Positions 9,209 through 18,053 of a DNA stretch of 64,000 nt are shown piece after piece. The number at the start of each line of letters is the position of its first letter. The stretch's first letter is position 1. Below the pieces are notes generated by a model. It saw only the letters and a list, made by a program, of their open reading frames with translations. It was not told where the DNA came from and searched no databases. The stretch covers positions 109 to 64,108 of the forward strand of contig NZ_KB893645.1 in the NCBI RefSeq assembly GCF_000374125.1, written 5' to 3'. The translations under genes and the position numbers were made by a program. This DNA is from Niabella aurantiaca DSM 17617. GTDB lineage: Bacteria > Bacteroidota > Bacteroidia > Chitinophagales > Chitinophagaceae.

Positions 9209-9880
9209 TTACCCGGTCCATTCCTTCATGAGCTGCTCAAATGCAGCTTTGAGTGTGGCCAGTTCCTGTTCTACCGCATTGAGCCGTTCTTCGATATTGC
9301 TGTTGGATGCGGTTGCGCCCGGGGATACAGATTCGGCGATATAAGCTTCCAGCACATCTTCCGCAGCGAATAAGTGCATGTAACGAGCCTCCTTTTGCCC
9401 GGGCTGGCGCGCCAGTTGCCGTATATAAGGCGTTTCCGCAGAGGATAATTTTTCCAGCACAGACTGTACTTCCGCCAGGTCGTCAAATGCATACAGGCGG
9501 CCTGCGCTGCTGTTGATCTCACCCGGTGTCAGGGGCCCTCTTAAAAAAAGCAGGCACAGTACGGCCAGTTCGTCCGGTGTAAACTGGTAGTTCAGCGCGA
9601 TGGTATGCCGGTATTTCACTACCCTGCTGCTGCCTCCGGTGACCGTGGCAGCCAGGTTTTTCCGTTTCAGCCGGTCCAGTGTCAGATTTACGGTCTGCTC
9701 GTCGTAAGTTACTACCGGGTAACGGGCCGTTTTTTGATTGCACGCTGCGGTCAGCCCGTTCAACGTCATGGGGTAGTATTCGGGCGTTGCCTTTGATTTT
9801 TCCATCAGCGCTCCGAGCACGCGGATCTCTTCGGCGTCCAGCTTGGGTAACAATGTTGACTCAGTTAATTCGTTGCTCAT
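9209..9880 (-). CDS. YceH / DUF480 family protein
   Basis: A 223-residue cytosolic protein starting MSNELTESTLLPKLDAEEIRV; the longer frame to 10114 is not supported. It follows the DUF480 (UPF0502, YceH) pattern: E-x-R-V-L-G-A-L-M-E-K near the start, Y-P-M-T-L-N-G-L-x-x-A-C-N-Q-K, then a second winged-helix half with LTPDELAVLCLLFLRGPLTPGEI-like features and a family-typical Y-x-R-Q-L-A-R-Q-P-G-Q-K-E-x-R-Y-x-H-L-F region. It ends with a short coiled coil (about residues 190-215). Two winged helix-turn-helix units suggest nucleic acid binding, but the cellular role is not established. Length matches the family (about 215). Confidence 0.88.
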   Translation of the reverse strand: MSNELTESTLLPKLDAEEIRVLGALMEKSKATPEYYPMTLNGLTAACNQKTARYPVVTYDEQTVNLTLDRLKRKNLAATVTGGSSRVVKYRHTIALNYQFTPDELAVLCLLFLRGPLTPGEINSSAGRLYAFDDLAEVQSVLEKLSSAETPYIRQLARQPGQKEARYMHLFAAEDVLEAYIAESVSPGATASNSNIEERLNAVEQELATLKAAFEQLMKEWTG

Positions 9881-10086
9881 ACGGGTAAAAATACGATAAC
9901 ACCGGCGAGTTTTGGAACAATAAGGGCAAAATGTTGTTGCCGCCGCACCCGGTGTTTTATGGATGGCGCCGGAGCCGTTCAAATACAGCAACGCCGGGGA
10001 TCTGCCGGAATGGATGTTTTTTTTGTAACCTTTTGAATGGTTATGTACTCTAATAGGATAACAGTCATCAATCAAAAAAAGAAAAA

Positions 10087-10470
10087 ATGGAAACAAAAAC
10101 TTCAGAGCAGGCACTGAAGCAGATCTTCAACCTGCTAAAATGCACATTCGTAGTAGTGCCCATAGTTGCGGGGCTCGACAAATTTACGAACCTGCTTACC
10201 AACTGGGAGCAGTACCTCAATCCTTCGTTAGCAGCGCTGCTGCCATTTCCCGCATCAACGTTTATGATGATCGTAGGAGTCATTGAAATTGTTGCGGGCA
10301 TCATCGTACTGCGGAAGGCGGCCTTGGGCGGGTACATTGTAGCTGCCTGGCTCACTGCAATTGCGTTAACTTTACTGCTGGACTTCCGTTATGCCGATGT
10401 GGCGGTCCGTGATCTTGTGATGGCGATCTCCGCATTTTCAATGGCGAGAATATCCAGACTCGTTTCATAA
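10087..10470 (+). CDS. DoxX-like four-helix membrane protein
   Basis: A 127-residue protein with four predicted membrane helices (roughly residues 18-36, 55-75, 78-98, 100-120) and a conserved-looking V-A-G-L-D-K-F-T-N-L segment after the first helix, as in DoxX/DUF417-type small membrane proteins. Function is not established for these. It starts 15 bp upstream of the sigma-factor gene's start region and may share its transcript, though the product is not obviously related to regulation. Confidence 0.6.
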   Translation: METKTSEQALKQIFNLLKCTFVVVPIVAGLDKFTNLLTNWEQYLNPSLAALLPFPASTFMMIVGVIEIVAGIIVLRKAALGGYIVAAWLTAIALTLLLDFRYADVAVRDLVMAISAFSMARISRLVS

Positions 10471-10484
10471 AGCAAAGGCAACTT

Positions 10485-11132
10485 ATGACGTCATTTGAGC
10501 GGCTTACTGAGATGCAGATCATCCAGCGGATCCTGGAGGGGGAGACGGCACTTTACGAAATGCTGATCCGGCGGTATAACCCCTGCCTGTACAAGACCGG
10601 GAGGTCTTATAATTACAATCATGAAGATACGCAGGATCTGATGCAGGAAACCTTTATCGATGCCTATAAGCACCTGTCGCAGTTTGAAGGGCGCTCGGGA
10701 TTCAAAACCTGGATCATCCGCATCATGATGAACAACTGTTACCGCAGAAAAAAAAGACCGGTTTTCAAGAACGAGGTTGTAAAAGACATAAATGATAATT
10801 CAAAACCAATGTTTACAAGCTCCAATAATGACACGGGGAAGGTGGTTCAAAACAAAGAACTGAAACAGATCATAGAAGAGGCGCTCAGCAAATTGCCCTT
10901 CGATTACCGGATGGTATTTTCCCTGCGGGAGATGAACGGATTGAATGGAGCGGAAACCGCGGACCTGCTGACGATCAGCGAGGCCAACGTAAAAGTGCGG
11001 TTGAGCAGGGCAAAGATGATGCTGCGGAAGGAAATAGAGAAAATGTATGCACCTTCAGAGATCTTTGAGTTCAATTTGATCTATTGCGATGCCATTGTGG
11101 AAAATGTTATGAATAAAATAAATTTACTTTAA
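10485..11132 (+). CDS. ECF-type RNA polymerase sigma factor
   Basis: A 215-residue sigma-70 family protein of the extracytoplasmic-function group. Region 2 spans about residues 20-90, with D-T-Q-D-L-M-Q-E-T-F and F-K-T-W-I-I-R-I-M-M-N. Region 4 spans about 125-185, with L-P-F-D-Y-R-M-V-F-S-L-R-E-M-N-G and a helix-turn-helix ending V-K-V-R-L-S-R-A-K. It is slightly longer than usual, with a 25-residue C-terminal tail after region 4. No anti-sigma gene is adjacent. Its stop and the folE start overlap as TAATG, so the two are translationally coupled, which is an odd partnership for an ECF factor. Confidence 0.9.
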   Translation: MTSFERLTEMQIIQRILEGETALYEMLIRRYNPCLYKTGRSYNYNHEDTQDLMQETFIDAYKHLSQFEGRSGFKTWIIRIMMNNCYRRKKRPVFKNEVVKDINDNSKPMFTSSNNDTGKVVQNKELKQIIEEALSKLPFDYRMVFSLREMNGLNGAETADLLTISEANVKVRLSRAKMMLRKEIEKMYAPSEIFEFNLIYCDAIVENVMNKINLL

Positions 11133-11794
11133 TGCAGAAGGACCTTATGCAGGAGATCATCGATCATGAACCGGAGGAAACACTGTTGAATACGCCGCTT
11201 CGTGCGGGTGCTTTTGAGCTGACCGATCAGGAAAAAATAAGTGAAATTGAATACCACTTTGCCCGGATCATGTATGCGCTGGGACTGGATCTGAATGATG
11301 ACAGCCTAAGCGAAACCCCGAAACGGGTGGCAAAGATGTTCGTTAAAGAAATGTTCAGCGGGCTGAACCCGGCGAACCAGCCGCGGATCAGCCTTTTTGA
11401 GAACAAGTACCGGTACAACCGGATGCTGGTGGAAAAGGACATTACCCTGTACTCCTGTTGCGAGCACCATTTTGTACCAATCATCGGAAAAGCGCATGTG
11501 GCGTATATCCCCGGCACAAAGGTTATCGGCCTCTCAAAGATCAATCGCCTGGTGCAATATTACGCCCGGCGCCCACAGGTACAGGAACGGCTCACCATCC
11601 AGATCGCAAATGGCCTGAAGGAAGTACTGCAGCACAATGATGTGGCGGTTATGGTGGAAGCAGACCATCTGTGCGTAGCCTCGCGGGGTATTAAGGATAC
11701 CCATAGCAGCACCGTTACGGTGAGCTATTCGGGTAAGTTTCAGAACGAGCATACCCGGGCAGAGTTCCTTTCGTTTGTCGGGGGCGGAAAGTAA
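11132..11794 (+). CDS. folE: GTP cyclohydrolase I
   Basis: A 220-residue GTP cyclohydrolase I, the first enzyme of tetrahydrofolate and tetrahydropterin synthesis (GTP to 7,8-dihydroneopterin triphosphate). The zinc ligands known from the E. coli enzyme fall at the same numbers here: Cys110 and His113 in SCCEHHF, and Cys181 in HLCVASRG. The GLSKINRLVQYYARRPQVQE and S-S-T-V-T blocks are also present. The extra N-terminal 25 residues are variable in the family. The start overlaps the stop of the sigma-factor gene (TAATG). No other folate gene is nearby. Confidence 0.96.
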   Translation: MQKDLMQEIIDHEPEETLLNTPLRAGAFELTDQEKISEIEYHFARIMYALGLDLNDDSLSETPKRVAKMFVKEMFSGLNPANQPRISLFENKYRYNRMLVEKDITLYSCCEHHFVPIIGKAHVAYIPGTKVIGLSKINRLVQYYARRPQVQERLTIQIANGLKEVLQHNDVAVMVEADHLCVASRGIKDTHSSTVTVSYSGKFQNEHTRAEFLSFVGGGK

Positions 11795-11980
11795 GTGTAA
11801 ATCCGAAAGGTCCATTACGCCTGGGAACGGCCGCTTTTGAGTTGCAGAAAGGTTCCAGGTTACGAAAGAGCATGCGCATAGAGGAAGTACCGCCTGGCGT
11901 ATGTCCAGATCGGCCCCGGATAAAGTCTGGTTTACACCCTGTGCTACTGCTGGTTAGCCAGTAGCTTTGTATCAAAACAA

Positions 11981-12415
11981 ATGATCATGAAAAGTATTTG
12001 CCACAGGCTGCTGATCGCGGCGCCTGCAGAAAAAGTGTACCAGGCCCTCACCACCCGGGAAGGGCTGGCGGGTTGGTGGACGCCGGAAACGGTGGCCGTA
12101 CCGGAAACGGGCAGTATTGCCCGGTTTGCTTTTGGCCCGGATTATTTTAAGGAAATGAAGATCGAGGAACTAACGCCTTTCAGCAGTGTAAAATGGCGGT
12201 GTATCCGCGCGTTTGAAGACTGGATCGGTACGACGCTCCATTTTGAATTGCTACCGCACGAGAAAGGCACGGTATTGTTTTTTCATCATGACGGGTGGAA
12301 GGAATACACTCCGGAATTCGCTTCCTGCAGCTACGACTGGGCATTGTTCTTCAGAAGTCTTAAATTCCTTTGTGAAACCGGTAAGGGATTTCCTTACCCC
12401 GATTTTAATCAATAG
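11981..12415 (+). CDS. SRPBCC (AHSA1-like) domain protein
   Basis: A 144-residue protein of the START/Bet v1-like SRPBCC superfamily, AHSA1/CalC type. It begins with the typical I-A-A-P-A-E-K-V-Y-Q-A-L-T-x-x-E-G-L-A-G-W-W-T signature and ends with S-L-K-F-L-C-E-T-G-K-G. It probably binds a hydrophobic ligand in a cavity; the partner is not predictable. Two start codons are possible (11981 or 11987), differing by two residues. It stands alone, convergent with the HAD phosphatase gene. Confidence 0.82.
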   Translation: MIMKSICHRLLIAAPAEKVYQALTTREGLAGWWTPETVAVPETGSIARFAFGPDYFKEMKIEELTPFSSVKWRCIRAFEDWIGTTLHFELLPHEKGTVLFFHHDGWKEYTPEFASCSYDWALFFRSLKFLCETGKGFPYPDFNQ

Positions 12416-12434
12416 GAAATGCTGAAGGCCGTTT

Positions 12435-13721
12435 TTAGTAAAGTACCCGTGTTTTTATCGTGTGCTCTGTTTTTTTCAGCTCTTTCAGGAGTTGTTTATC
12501 GTAATTCTTATCAATATCGATGATGGTGTAGCCCGCAGTTTTGTTGGTCATCAGGAACTGTGCGTTGATGTTGATCTGGTGCTTTGCCAGCAGCAGGTTC
12601 ACCTGGGCCATAACGCCCGGCACGTTTTTGTGGATATGAATGATGCGGTGCGTATTTTTTACGGCCGGTAACCGGAGCTTTGGAAAATTCAGGCTGCCAT
12701 TGATGGCCCCTTTATTCATAAAATCGATCATGCGTTGCGCTACCTGCAGGTTGGAGCTTGCGCTGCCAAAGACCACGATGCCCATTTCCGTGCATAGGGG
12801 CAGCGGAACGCCGGTTTTGGCCTTTCCAAAAATGCCGATCGCCTTTAAGCGGGTGGCTTTTTTCAATTGCTTTACATCGATGGCGGTTCCGACACCGATT
12901 ACCAGCATACCGGCCTGCTGGAATGCTTTTTCATCCGCATCCTTTTCATATACCAGTGTAAATCCTTCCTGGGTAAACGGATGCAGATCCTGCTCTGGTA
13001 TTGCTCCCATTACCAGGCACTGGATCCGGTTCTTGGGATAGGAGATAGCGCCCGGTAGTTTGTTGATGTACAGGAATTCATCAAAGCTGGGCGTAACATG
13101 GTCTGCCTTTGCAGTAACGCTTTTTCTTGAGATGTTTTCTGTGTAGGCAAAGAACTTTCTGATCAGCCCGCTCTCCCGTAGCTGAAAGTCGGAGTAGCCA
13201 TCGCCAATGCCATACAGATCGCCCTGTAAGTTCAGGTCCCGGATCAGGATCACCTTTCCGCCTTCCTTGCTCAGGGGGTTTTGATCATCATAACCGATGA
13301 TCTTTCCCTCCGCGTCAAACACAAAGGTATTGGCATAGATATTTTCTTTCCGGATGTTGAATTTTTTTACAACGGGCGTGATGAATTCCTTGAACCCTCC
13401 CGAAACGATCAGCACATCATCCGCATTTTTTTTAAAGAACGGGGCATTTCTTGAAAAGGACCTGGATACTTTCTTTTTCAGGTGGCTGACCAGTTTCTTC
13501 AGATGCGATTTGTCTGCTGCCAGCAATTGTACCCGTTGTGCCAGACTTTCCGAAAAAGACAGCGTGCCGCTCATGGCCTGGTTGGTGAGATCCTCAATTT
13601 CTTTATAGATCGCATCCTTTTTGGGGTGGTCCTTTAAAGAGATCCGGGCCAGCTCGTCCAGGGCCTCCACTTGTGTAAACGTACTGTCAAAATCGATGAT
13701 GTAGTATTTCTTTTGTTTCAT
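12435..13721 (-). CDS. serB: HAD-IB phosphatase with SerA-like and ACT domains (phosphoserine phosphatase-like)
   Basis: A 428-residue cytosolic protein; I start it at MKQKKYYIIDFDST (13721) because the nucleophile motif follows at once. Residues 1-215 are a HAD-IB phosphatase: motif I D-F-D-S-T-F, motif II V-S-G-G-F, Lys in S-K-E-G-G-K, and motif IV G-I-G-D-G-Y-S-D. Residues about 225-345 look like the substrate-binding half of D-3-phosphoglycerate dehydrogenase (MLVIGVGTAIDVKQLKKA, then GIVVFGSASSNLQVAQRMIDF) without its NAD-binding domain. Residues 355-428 form an ACT domain (I-I-H-I-H-K-N-V-P-G-V-M-A-Q-V). The likely activity is phosphoserine to serine, with serine or a related ligand sensed by the C-terminal part. 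Confidence 0.78.
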   Translation of the reverse strand: MKQKKYYIIDFDSTFTQVEALDELARISLKDHPKKDAIYKEIEDLTNQAMSGTLSFSESLAQRVQLLAADKSHLKKLVSHLKKKVSRSFSRNAPFFKKNADDVLIVSGGFKEFITPVVKKFNIRKENIYANTFVFDAEGKIIGYDDQNPLSKEGGKVILIRDLNLQGDLYGIGDGYSDFQLRESGLIRKFFAYTENISRKSVTAKADHVTPSFDEFLYINKLPGAISYPKNRIQCLVMGAIPEQDLHPFTQEGFTLVYEKDADEKAFQQAGMLVIGVGTAIDVKQLKKATRLKAIGIFGKAKTGVPLPLCTEMGIVVFGSASSNLQVAQRMIDFMNKGAINGSLNFPKLRLPAVKNTHRIIHIHKNVPGVMAQVNLLLAKHQININAQFLMTNKTAGYTIIDIDKNYDKQLLKELKKTEHTIKTRVLY

Positions 13722-13959
13722 CTGCGTTGAATGCCGATCGCCTCTGGGGGCATTGGCGGTGCAAAAGTAGGGCCTAATGGGCAGGAGATGGTGTTTTGCA
13801 GACCGGTTTTTTTCATTTTGCCGGGGCTGACAGAAAAGCAACGCTTTTTGCAGCGGCCGGTCTGCCGGCACCCCGTTTCTTCCCCCGGTTGATGTACCCG
13901 CAACCCGAAAACGTTGTAGGACTTTTTTCGGATTCCTGTATGACTTGTTTATATATTTA

Positions 13960-13988
13960 TACAAATGATTGTTTGTACAAGCGCTTGT
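13960..13988. promoter_or_regulatory. Overlapping palindromes, possible operator
   Basis: Two overlapping dyads 40 bp upstream of the lyase gene: TACAAA-N6-TTTGTA (13960-13977) and the perfect 12-bp palindrome ACAAGCGCTTGT (13977-13988), embedded in AT-rich DNA. They look like a regulator binding site. No regulator gene is adjacent, so the factor is unknown. Confidence 0.35.
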
Positions 13989-14027
13989 TGTCTGAATCGT
14001 AAACCTGTAAACTAAAAACTAAAAAAA

Positions 14028-14816
14028 ATGAAGACGAAATCAACCCTTGGCCTTGGCCTCCTGGGCATTGCGTGTGTAATGACCTTGTCTCAATGTAAAA
14101 AATCATCCGTCACAGATCCGGAAGAAACCGGCAAAAAGGAAACGCTTGCCACCGCAAACGGAACGATGGGTACATTGTCCCTGTTGTTTGATGGCGCTGC
14201 TTCGCTGGGATCGGCAAACGTATGGAAGAACATCAACATCGAAGGAACAGGAACCGTTACTACCATCAATGATGAAACGGGTACCCTTTGCTGGAAATTT
14301 TTAAAGCCATCCGGCAGTCATCGTACAGAAGGGCATGGGGCCAAGAATTACCAGGCCGCGGATGGCGACGAGATCTATATCGGTTGGACCAGCAAGCTCT
14401 ACATGCCCTCCAGCTTAAAGACCGATGCGGTCTTCCAGTGGAAATCCTACCCCACCGGCACTACCGCCAATCATCCCATTATGCTGCGTACCAAGAACGG
14501 TAATTTAGAGCTGCAGTATTTCGACATCAATCATGTGGCATCTGTGCCCTGGTCGGTGACCCTGTCTACCGGAACCTGGGAAAAGTTTGTGCTGCGGATG
14601 AAATTGTCCTACAGCGCTTCTACCGGGTATATTGAGCTTTGGCACAACGGTACCAAGCAAACCTTCTCCAACGGCAACCAGCGTTACTACTGCCGCACCA
14701 TGGATGCCGATTATTGTGATCCCAAATGGGGTGTATACGGAGGAGACGCGTCGCAGGCTACCAACATTGTAAAAGGCATCCGCATTGGCACCAGCTATGC
14801 AGATGTGGCGCAGTAG
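14028..14816 (+). CDS. Lipoprotein, heparinase-I-fold polysaccharide lyase family
   Basis: A 262-residue predicted lipoprotein (lipobox near LSQC, then KK). The mature protein resembles the jelly-roll polysaccharide lyase family PF14099 (PL13/PL20-like). Supporting features are DEIYIGWTSKLYMP, the inner-strand FQWKSYP, PIMLRTKNGNLELQYF, W-E-K-F-V-L-R-M-K and the end block Y-Y-C-R-T-x-D-x-D-x-x-x-P-K-W-G-V-Y-G-G. Such enzymes cut uronic acid-containing polymers by beta-elimination at the cell surface. The exact substrate cannot be called; a pectic or glucuronan chain would fit the neighbouring locus. It is preceded by an AT-rich promoter region with palindromes. Confidence 0.6.
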   Translation: MKTKSTLGLGLLGIACVMTLSQCKKSSVTDPEETGKKETLATANGTMGTLSLLFDGAASLGSANVWKNINIEGTGTVTTINDETGTLCWKFLKPSGSHRTEGHGAKNYQAADGDEIYIGWTSKLYMPSSLKTDAVFQWKSYPTGTTANHPIMLRTKNGNLELQYFDINHVASVPWSVTLSTGTWEKFVLRMKLSYSASTGYIELWHNGTKQTFSNGNQRYYCRTMDADYCDPKWGVYGGDASQATNIVKGIRIGTSYADVAQ

Positions 14817-15041
14817 GCCGTAAGGGGTGCTGGCATGCCGGATTGTTTGATGGAAACGTATGAAAAGAGGCGGTGTCAATGCAGGCGGGTCCCGAATGGC
14901 AACCCGGCTGGTGATACGGCTTCTTTTTGTGTTTTTAACGATGGGCTTTTTATGATTTCACCAGCGATGTCGGCGGTCCTCATGAGGGCGGTACCGGCCC
15001 GCAGGTCGCCGTTTTGAAAGTGACCCGTCAAGCCGCGCTTT

Positions 15042-15260
15042 CTATAAGATACCTCCACCGATCATCAGCCGGAAAACACCTACCAGGATCACGATGATGC
15101 TTAGGGTCTTTCCGGTGGAAGAGTTGCCCAGTACGGAGAAGATCAATGAGAGGATGCCGATAGGGATCACCAGCCAATACAGCCAACCCAGCAAGGGGAT
15201 AAAAGCTACCACCGCCAGTATGCTGGCAACCAGGGCAAACAGAACACCAAATAGTTTCAT
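15042..15260 (-). CDS. Small two- or three-helix membrane protein
   Basis: A 72-residue hydrophobic protein starting MKLFGVLFALV (15260; an ATG one codon earlier is equally possible). It has about three short membrane segments separated by Gly-rich turns, ending L-M-I-G-G-G-I-L. Small proteins of this type are common in Bacteroidota and of unknown role. It is read divergently from the beta-helix enzyme gene. Confidence 0.5.
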   Translation of the reverse strand: MKLFGVLFALVASILAVVAFIPLLGWLYWLVIPIGILSLIFSVLGNSSTGKTLSIIVILVGVFRLMIGGGIL

Positions 15261-15477
15261 CATTGTTATACATTTGATCAGGCACAAAGATTGGATTTTT
15301 AATGAGCGGCCACCAGTGTTGGTCGGTAAAACAGGCGAACCCGCCGGTAAACAGCGGGGCGATCCCCTTTAGTAAAATCCTCCAGCACAATAGTGATTAC
15401 AGGCATTTGCCTTAGAGTGGTTTCCAGTACATTTATGATTACGTATTTCAATCAAAAAACGGTAAAAGAGTGCCATT

Positions 15478-17967
15478 GTGAAACGGTTGTGCATTGCTTT
15501 GATTACAGGTGTTTTTGCTTCGCTCGCGGGCCGGGCGCAGGTGTATGTTGCCCCGGACGGGAACGATGCCGGTGTTGGTACAATGGGTGCACCTAAGGCA
15601 ACATTGAATGCAGCCATCCGGCAGGTACGGGAAGATCGCCGGTTGAAAAAGAATACGATGGGTACAATCCTGCTCAAAGGAGGTACTTATTACTTAAATG
15701 AACCGGTATGTGTAAGACCGGAAGACAATGGCACCCCAGCAAAACCGTTGACCATTGAAGCGGCTCCGGGTGAAACGCCTGTTCTAAGCGGGGGGATCCT
15801 GATAAAAGGCTGGAGACCAACTACCGGGCGGGTGGAAGGACTGCCGGAGGCGGCGCAGGGAAAACTATGGATGGCAGATCTGCCTGTCATGGCTGGCAAC
15901 GTTCCGCTCCGTCAGCTATGGGTAAATGGCAAAAAGGCCGTCCGGGCAAAAAGCACACCCGGCGATAGTATGCAGCGCATATTGAACTGGGATAAAAAAA
16001 CGGCGACGGCGATTATACCGTTGCATCCGTTTGAAAACCTGGAGGTAACCGACGGACTGGAGTTCTTCATTCACCAGTGGTGGGAGGTGGCGCGTTTGCG
16101 CGTTCGCAGGCTGGAAAAAGCGGGCGACAGCTGCCGGGTTTATTTTTATGAACCCGAAAGCCATATTCAGAATGAACATCCCTGGCCGGCGCCCTGGCTT
16201 TCAAAGGAAACAGGCAATTCCGCTTTTTGCCTGAACAATTCCCTTTCGTTTTTAGATGAGCCGGGAGAATGGTATTCTGATGCAGGAACAAGAACGATCT
16301 ATTATTATCCGCGGGCGGGCGAAGACAGGACAACTGTGGAAGCGGTGATCCCCTTTTTAGAACAGCTCTTTTTGGTTAAAGGGACACCGGAACATCCGGT
16401 CCAAAACCTGCGCATCAACGGGATCCGCTTTCAGCACAGCGCCTGGAGCCGTCCTTCGCAGCAGGGGCATGTGCCGCACCAGGCGGGGCTTTACATGACC
16501 GAAGCCTATAAACTCAAGCCGGCCGGCACGGAAGAAAAACCATCGCTGGACAACCAGGCCTGGGTGGGCCGGCCGGAAGCAGCCGTTGCAGTATCGTATG
16601 CACGCAATATCCGTTTTGAAAACAACCGTTTTGAGCACCTTGCCGCTACCGGTCTGGATTTTAAGATCGGTGTAAAGTCGTCGGCTGTTGCCGGAAATCT
16701 TTTTAAGGATATTGGTGGAACGGCGATCCAGGGTGGGTATTATGGCGATGATGGTGCGGAAATTCACAAGACCTATAATCCGCAGGATCAACGGGTGATC
16801 TGTGAAAACATTAGCATTGCCAATAACCTGGTTACCGATGCAGGCAATGAAGACTGGGGCTGTGTGGGCATTGGAATGGGATTTTCAAGACATATTACCA
16901 TTGAACAGAATGAGATTGAGAATATTCCCTATTCGGGGATCAGCATGGGATGGGGCTGGACGCCCGTAAAAAGTATAATGGAAAACAACCGGATCCGTCT
17001 TAATAAAATCCATCACTATGGCCGTACAAACTATGACTGCGCCGGCATCTACACCCTCAGTGCACAGCCGGGAACGGTGATCGAAGAAAATTATATCGAC
17101 AGCATTTATAAAGCACCCTATGCGCATCTGCCCACGCATTGGTTTTACCTGTACACGGACGAAGGTTCATCGGGCATTACCGTGCGTAATAACTGGACGC
17201 CCGCCCAAAAATATTTGCAGAACAACAATGGTCCGGGCAATCGTTGGGAAAACAACGGCCCGCAGGTGGCAACAGCGGTAAAAAACAACGCTGGGTTGGA
17301 AAGCCGGTACCACGAACTACTGAAGGAAAAAACAAGCGGCGGTGTACACCAGGAGATCAGCAAACAGCGAAAAGAACTGATCGAACTGGTTGGCAACAAC
17401 AGGGGCATCGATATCAGCAAACTGAAAGCCCTCCTACAGGAAAAAAAGGTACAGCAGGAAACCATCGGGCAATGGCAGGATCATACCGTGCTCTATGGCC
17501 TGGTAACGGATGTGAATGTGCTGCGGGGACAGTTGCAAAAAGCGTTCCCGGGCATAACGGTTAAGGTATATCAGGATCTGGTGTACGAATTTGACCGGGC
17601 GGCGCGCTGCCCGGATACACACATGGCAAAGGAATGGACGGATATTATCATGACGGCCAACCTGGTGGATGATCCGGAGAAGCAACGGGAATACCTGGAT
17701 TACCACGCTACGCAATTTGAAAAATGGCCGGAGGTCTCCAATGGATTTTGCAGGGCGGATTTTCAGCAGCTGCGGGTGTTTAAGAACGGAAGACAACTGA
17801 TGCTGGTGATCAGTATTCCCAAAGGAAAAAAGCTGGACGACCTGAATCCGAAGACAACAGAAAATAACCCAAGGGTGAACGATTGGAACCAGCTCATGAG
17901 CGGTTACCAGGAAGGGATCGAAGGAACAAAAAAAGGAGAGACCTGGGTGGAGTTTAGTGAGAAGTGA
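15478..17967 (+). CDS. GH141-like beta-helix enzyme fused to an L-rhamnose mutarotase-like domain
   Basis: An 829-residue exported protein with a GTG start and signal peptide (MKRLCIALITGVFASLAGRAQ). Residues about 20-650 form a right-handed parallel beta-helix that resembles family GH141: V-Y-V-A-P-D-G-N-D, Y-Y-L-N-E-P, an EHPWPAPW segment, and D-E-P-G-E-W-Y near residue 260, followed by repeated helix rungs. The known GH141 member of Bacteroides acts on RG-II as an alpha-L-fucosidase. From about residue 660 to the end the protein matches a free-standing L-rhamnose mutarotase (DUF718) of Bacteroidota: T-A-N-L-V-D-D, Y-L-D-Y-H, E-K-W-P-E-V, F-C-R-A-D-F-Q-Q-L-R-V, E-N-N-P-R-V. A secreted hydrolase carrying its own mutarotase is unusual. 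First gene of the glycan locus. Confidence 0.68.
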   Translation: MKRLCIALITGVFASLAGRAQVYVAPDGNDAGVGTMGAPKATLNAAIRQVREDRRLKKNTMGTILLKGGTYYLNEPVCVRPEDNGTPAKPLTIEAAPGETPVLSGGILIKGWRPTTGRVEGLPEAAQGKLWMADLPVMAGNVPLRQLWVNGKKAVRAKSTPGDSMQRILNWDKKTATAIIPLHPFENLEVTDGLEFFIHQWWEVARLRVRRLEKAGDSCRVYFYEPESHIQNEHPWPAPWLSKETGNSAFCLNNSLSFLDEPGEWYSDAGTRTIYYYPRAGEDRTTVEAVIPFLEQLFLVKGTPEHPVQNLRINGIRFQHSAWSRPSQQGHVPHQAGLYMTEAYKLKPAGTEEKPSLDNQAWVGRPEAAVAVSYARNIRFENNRFEHLAATGLDFKIGVKSSAVAGNLFKDIGGTAIQGGYYGDDGAEIHKTYNPQDQRVICENISIANNLVTDAGNEDWGCVGIGMGFSRHITIEQNEIENIPYSGISMGWGWTPVKSIMENNRIRLNKIHHYGRTNYDCAGIYTLSAQPGTVIEENYIDSIYKAPYAHLPTHWFYLYTDEGSSGITVRNNWTPAQKYLQNNNGPGNRWENNGPQVATAVKNNAGLESRYHELLKEKTSGGVHQEISKQRKELIELVGNNRGIDISKLKALLQEKKVQQETIGQWQDHTVLYGLVTDVNVLRGQLQKAFPGITVKVYQDLVYEFDRAARCPDTHMAKEWTDIIMTANLVDDPEKQREYLDYHATQFEKWPEVSNGFCRADFQQLRVFKNGRQLMLVISIPKGKKLDDLNPKTTENNPRVNDWNQLMSGYQEGIEGTKKGETWVEFSEK

Positions 17968-18053
17968 GTGGTGCGTAGTGAATCGGTCTATTCCGTGGGA
18001 GCGACATATTTATGGCCCCGTTGGGGCAAATGGTAATAATAAAAAATAAATGC

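Noticed and set aside
9881-10114. N-terminal extension of the YceH-family frame
   Set aside because: Family members start near MSNELTEST (9880); the extension has no family resemblance.
13722-13964. N-terminal extension of the HAD phosphatase frame
   Set aside because: HAD motif I is normally near the N-terminus, as with the start at 13721.
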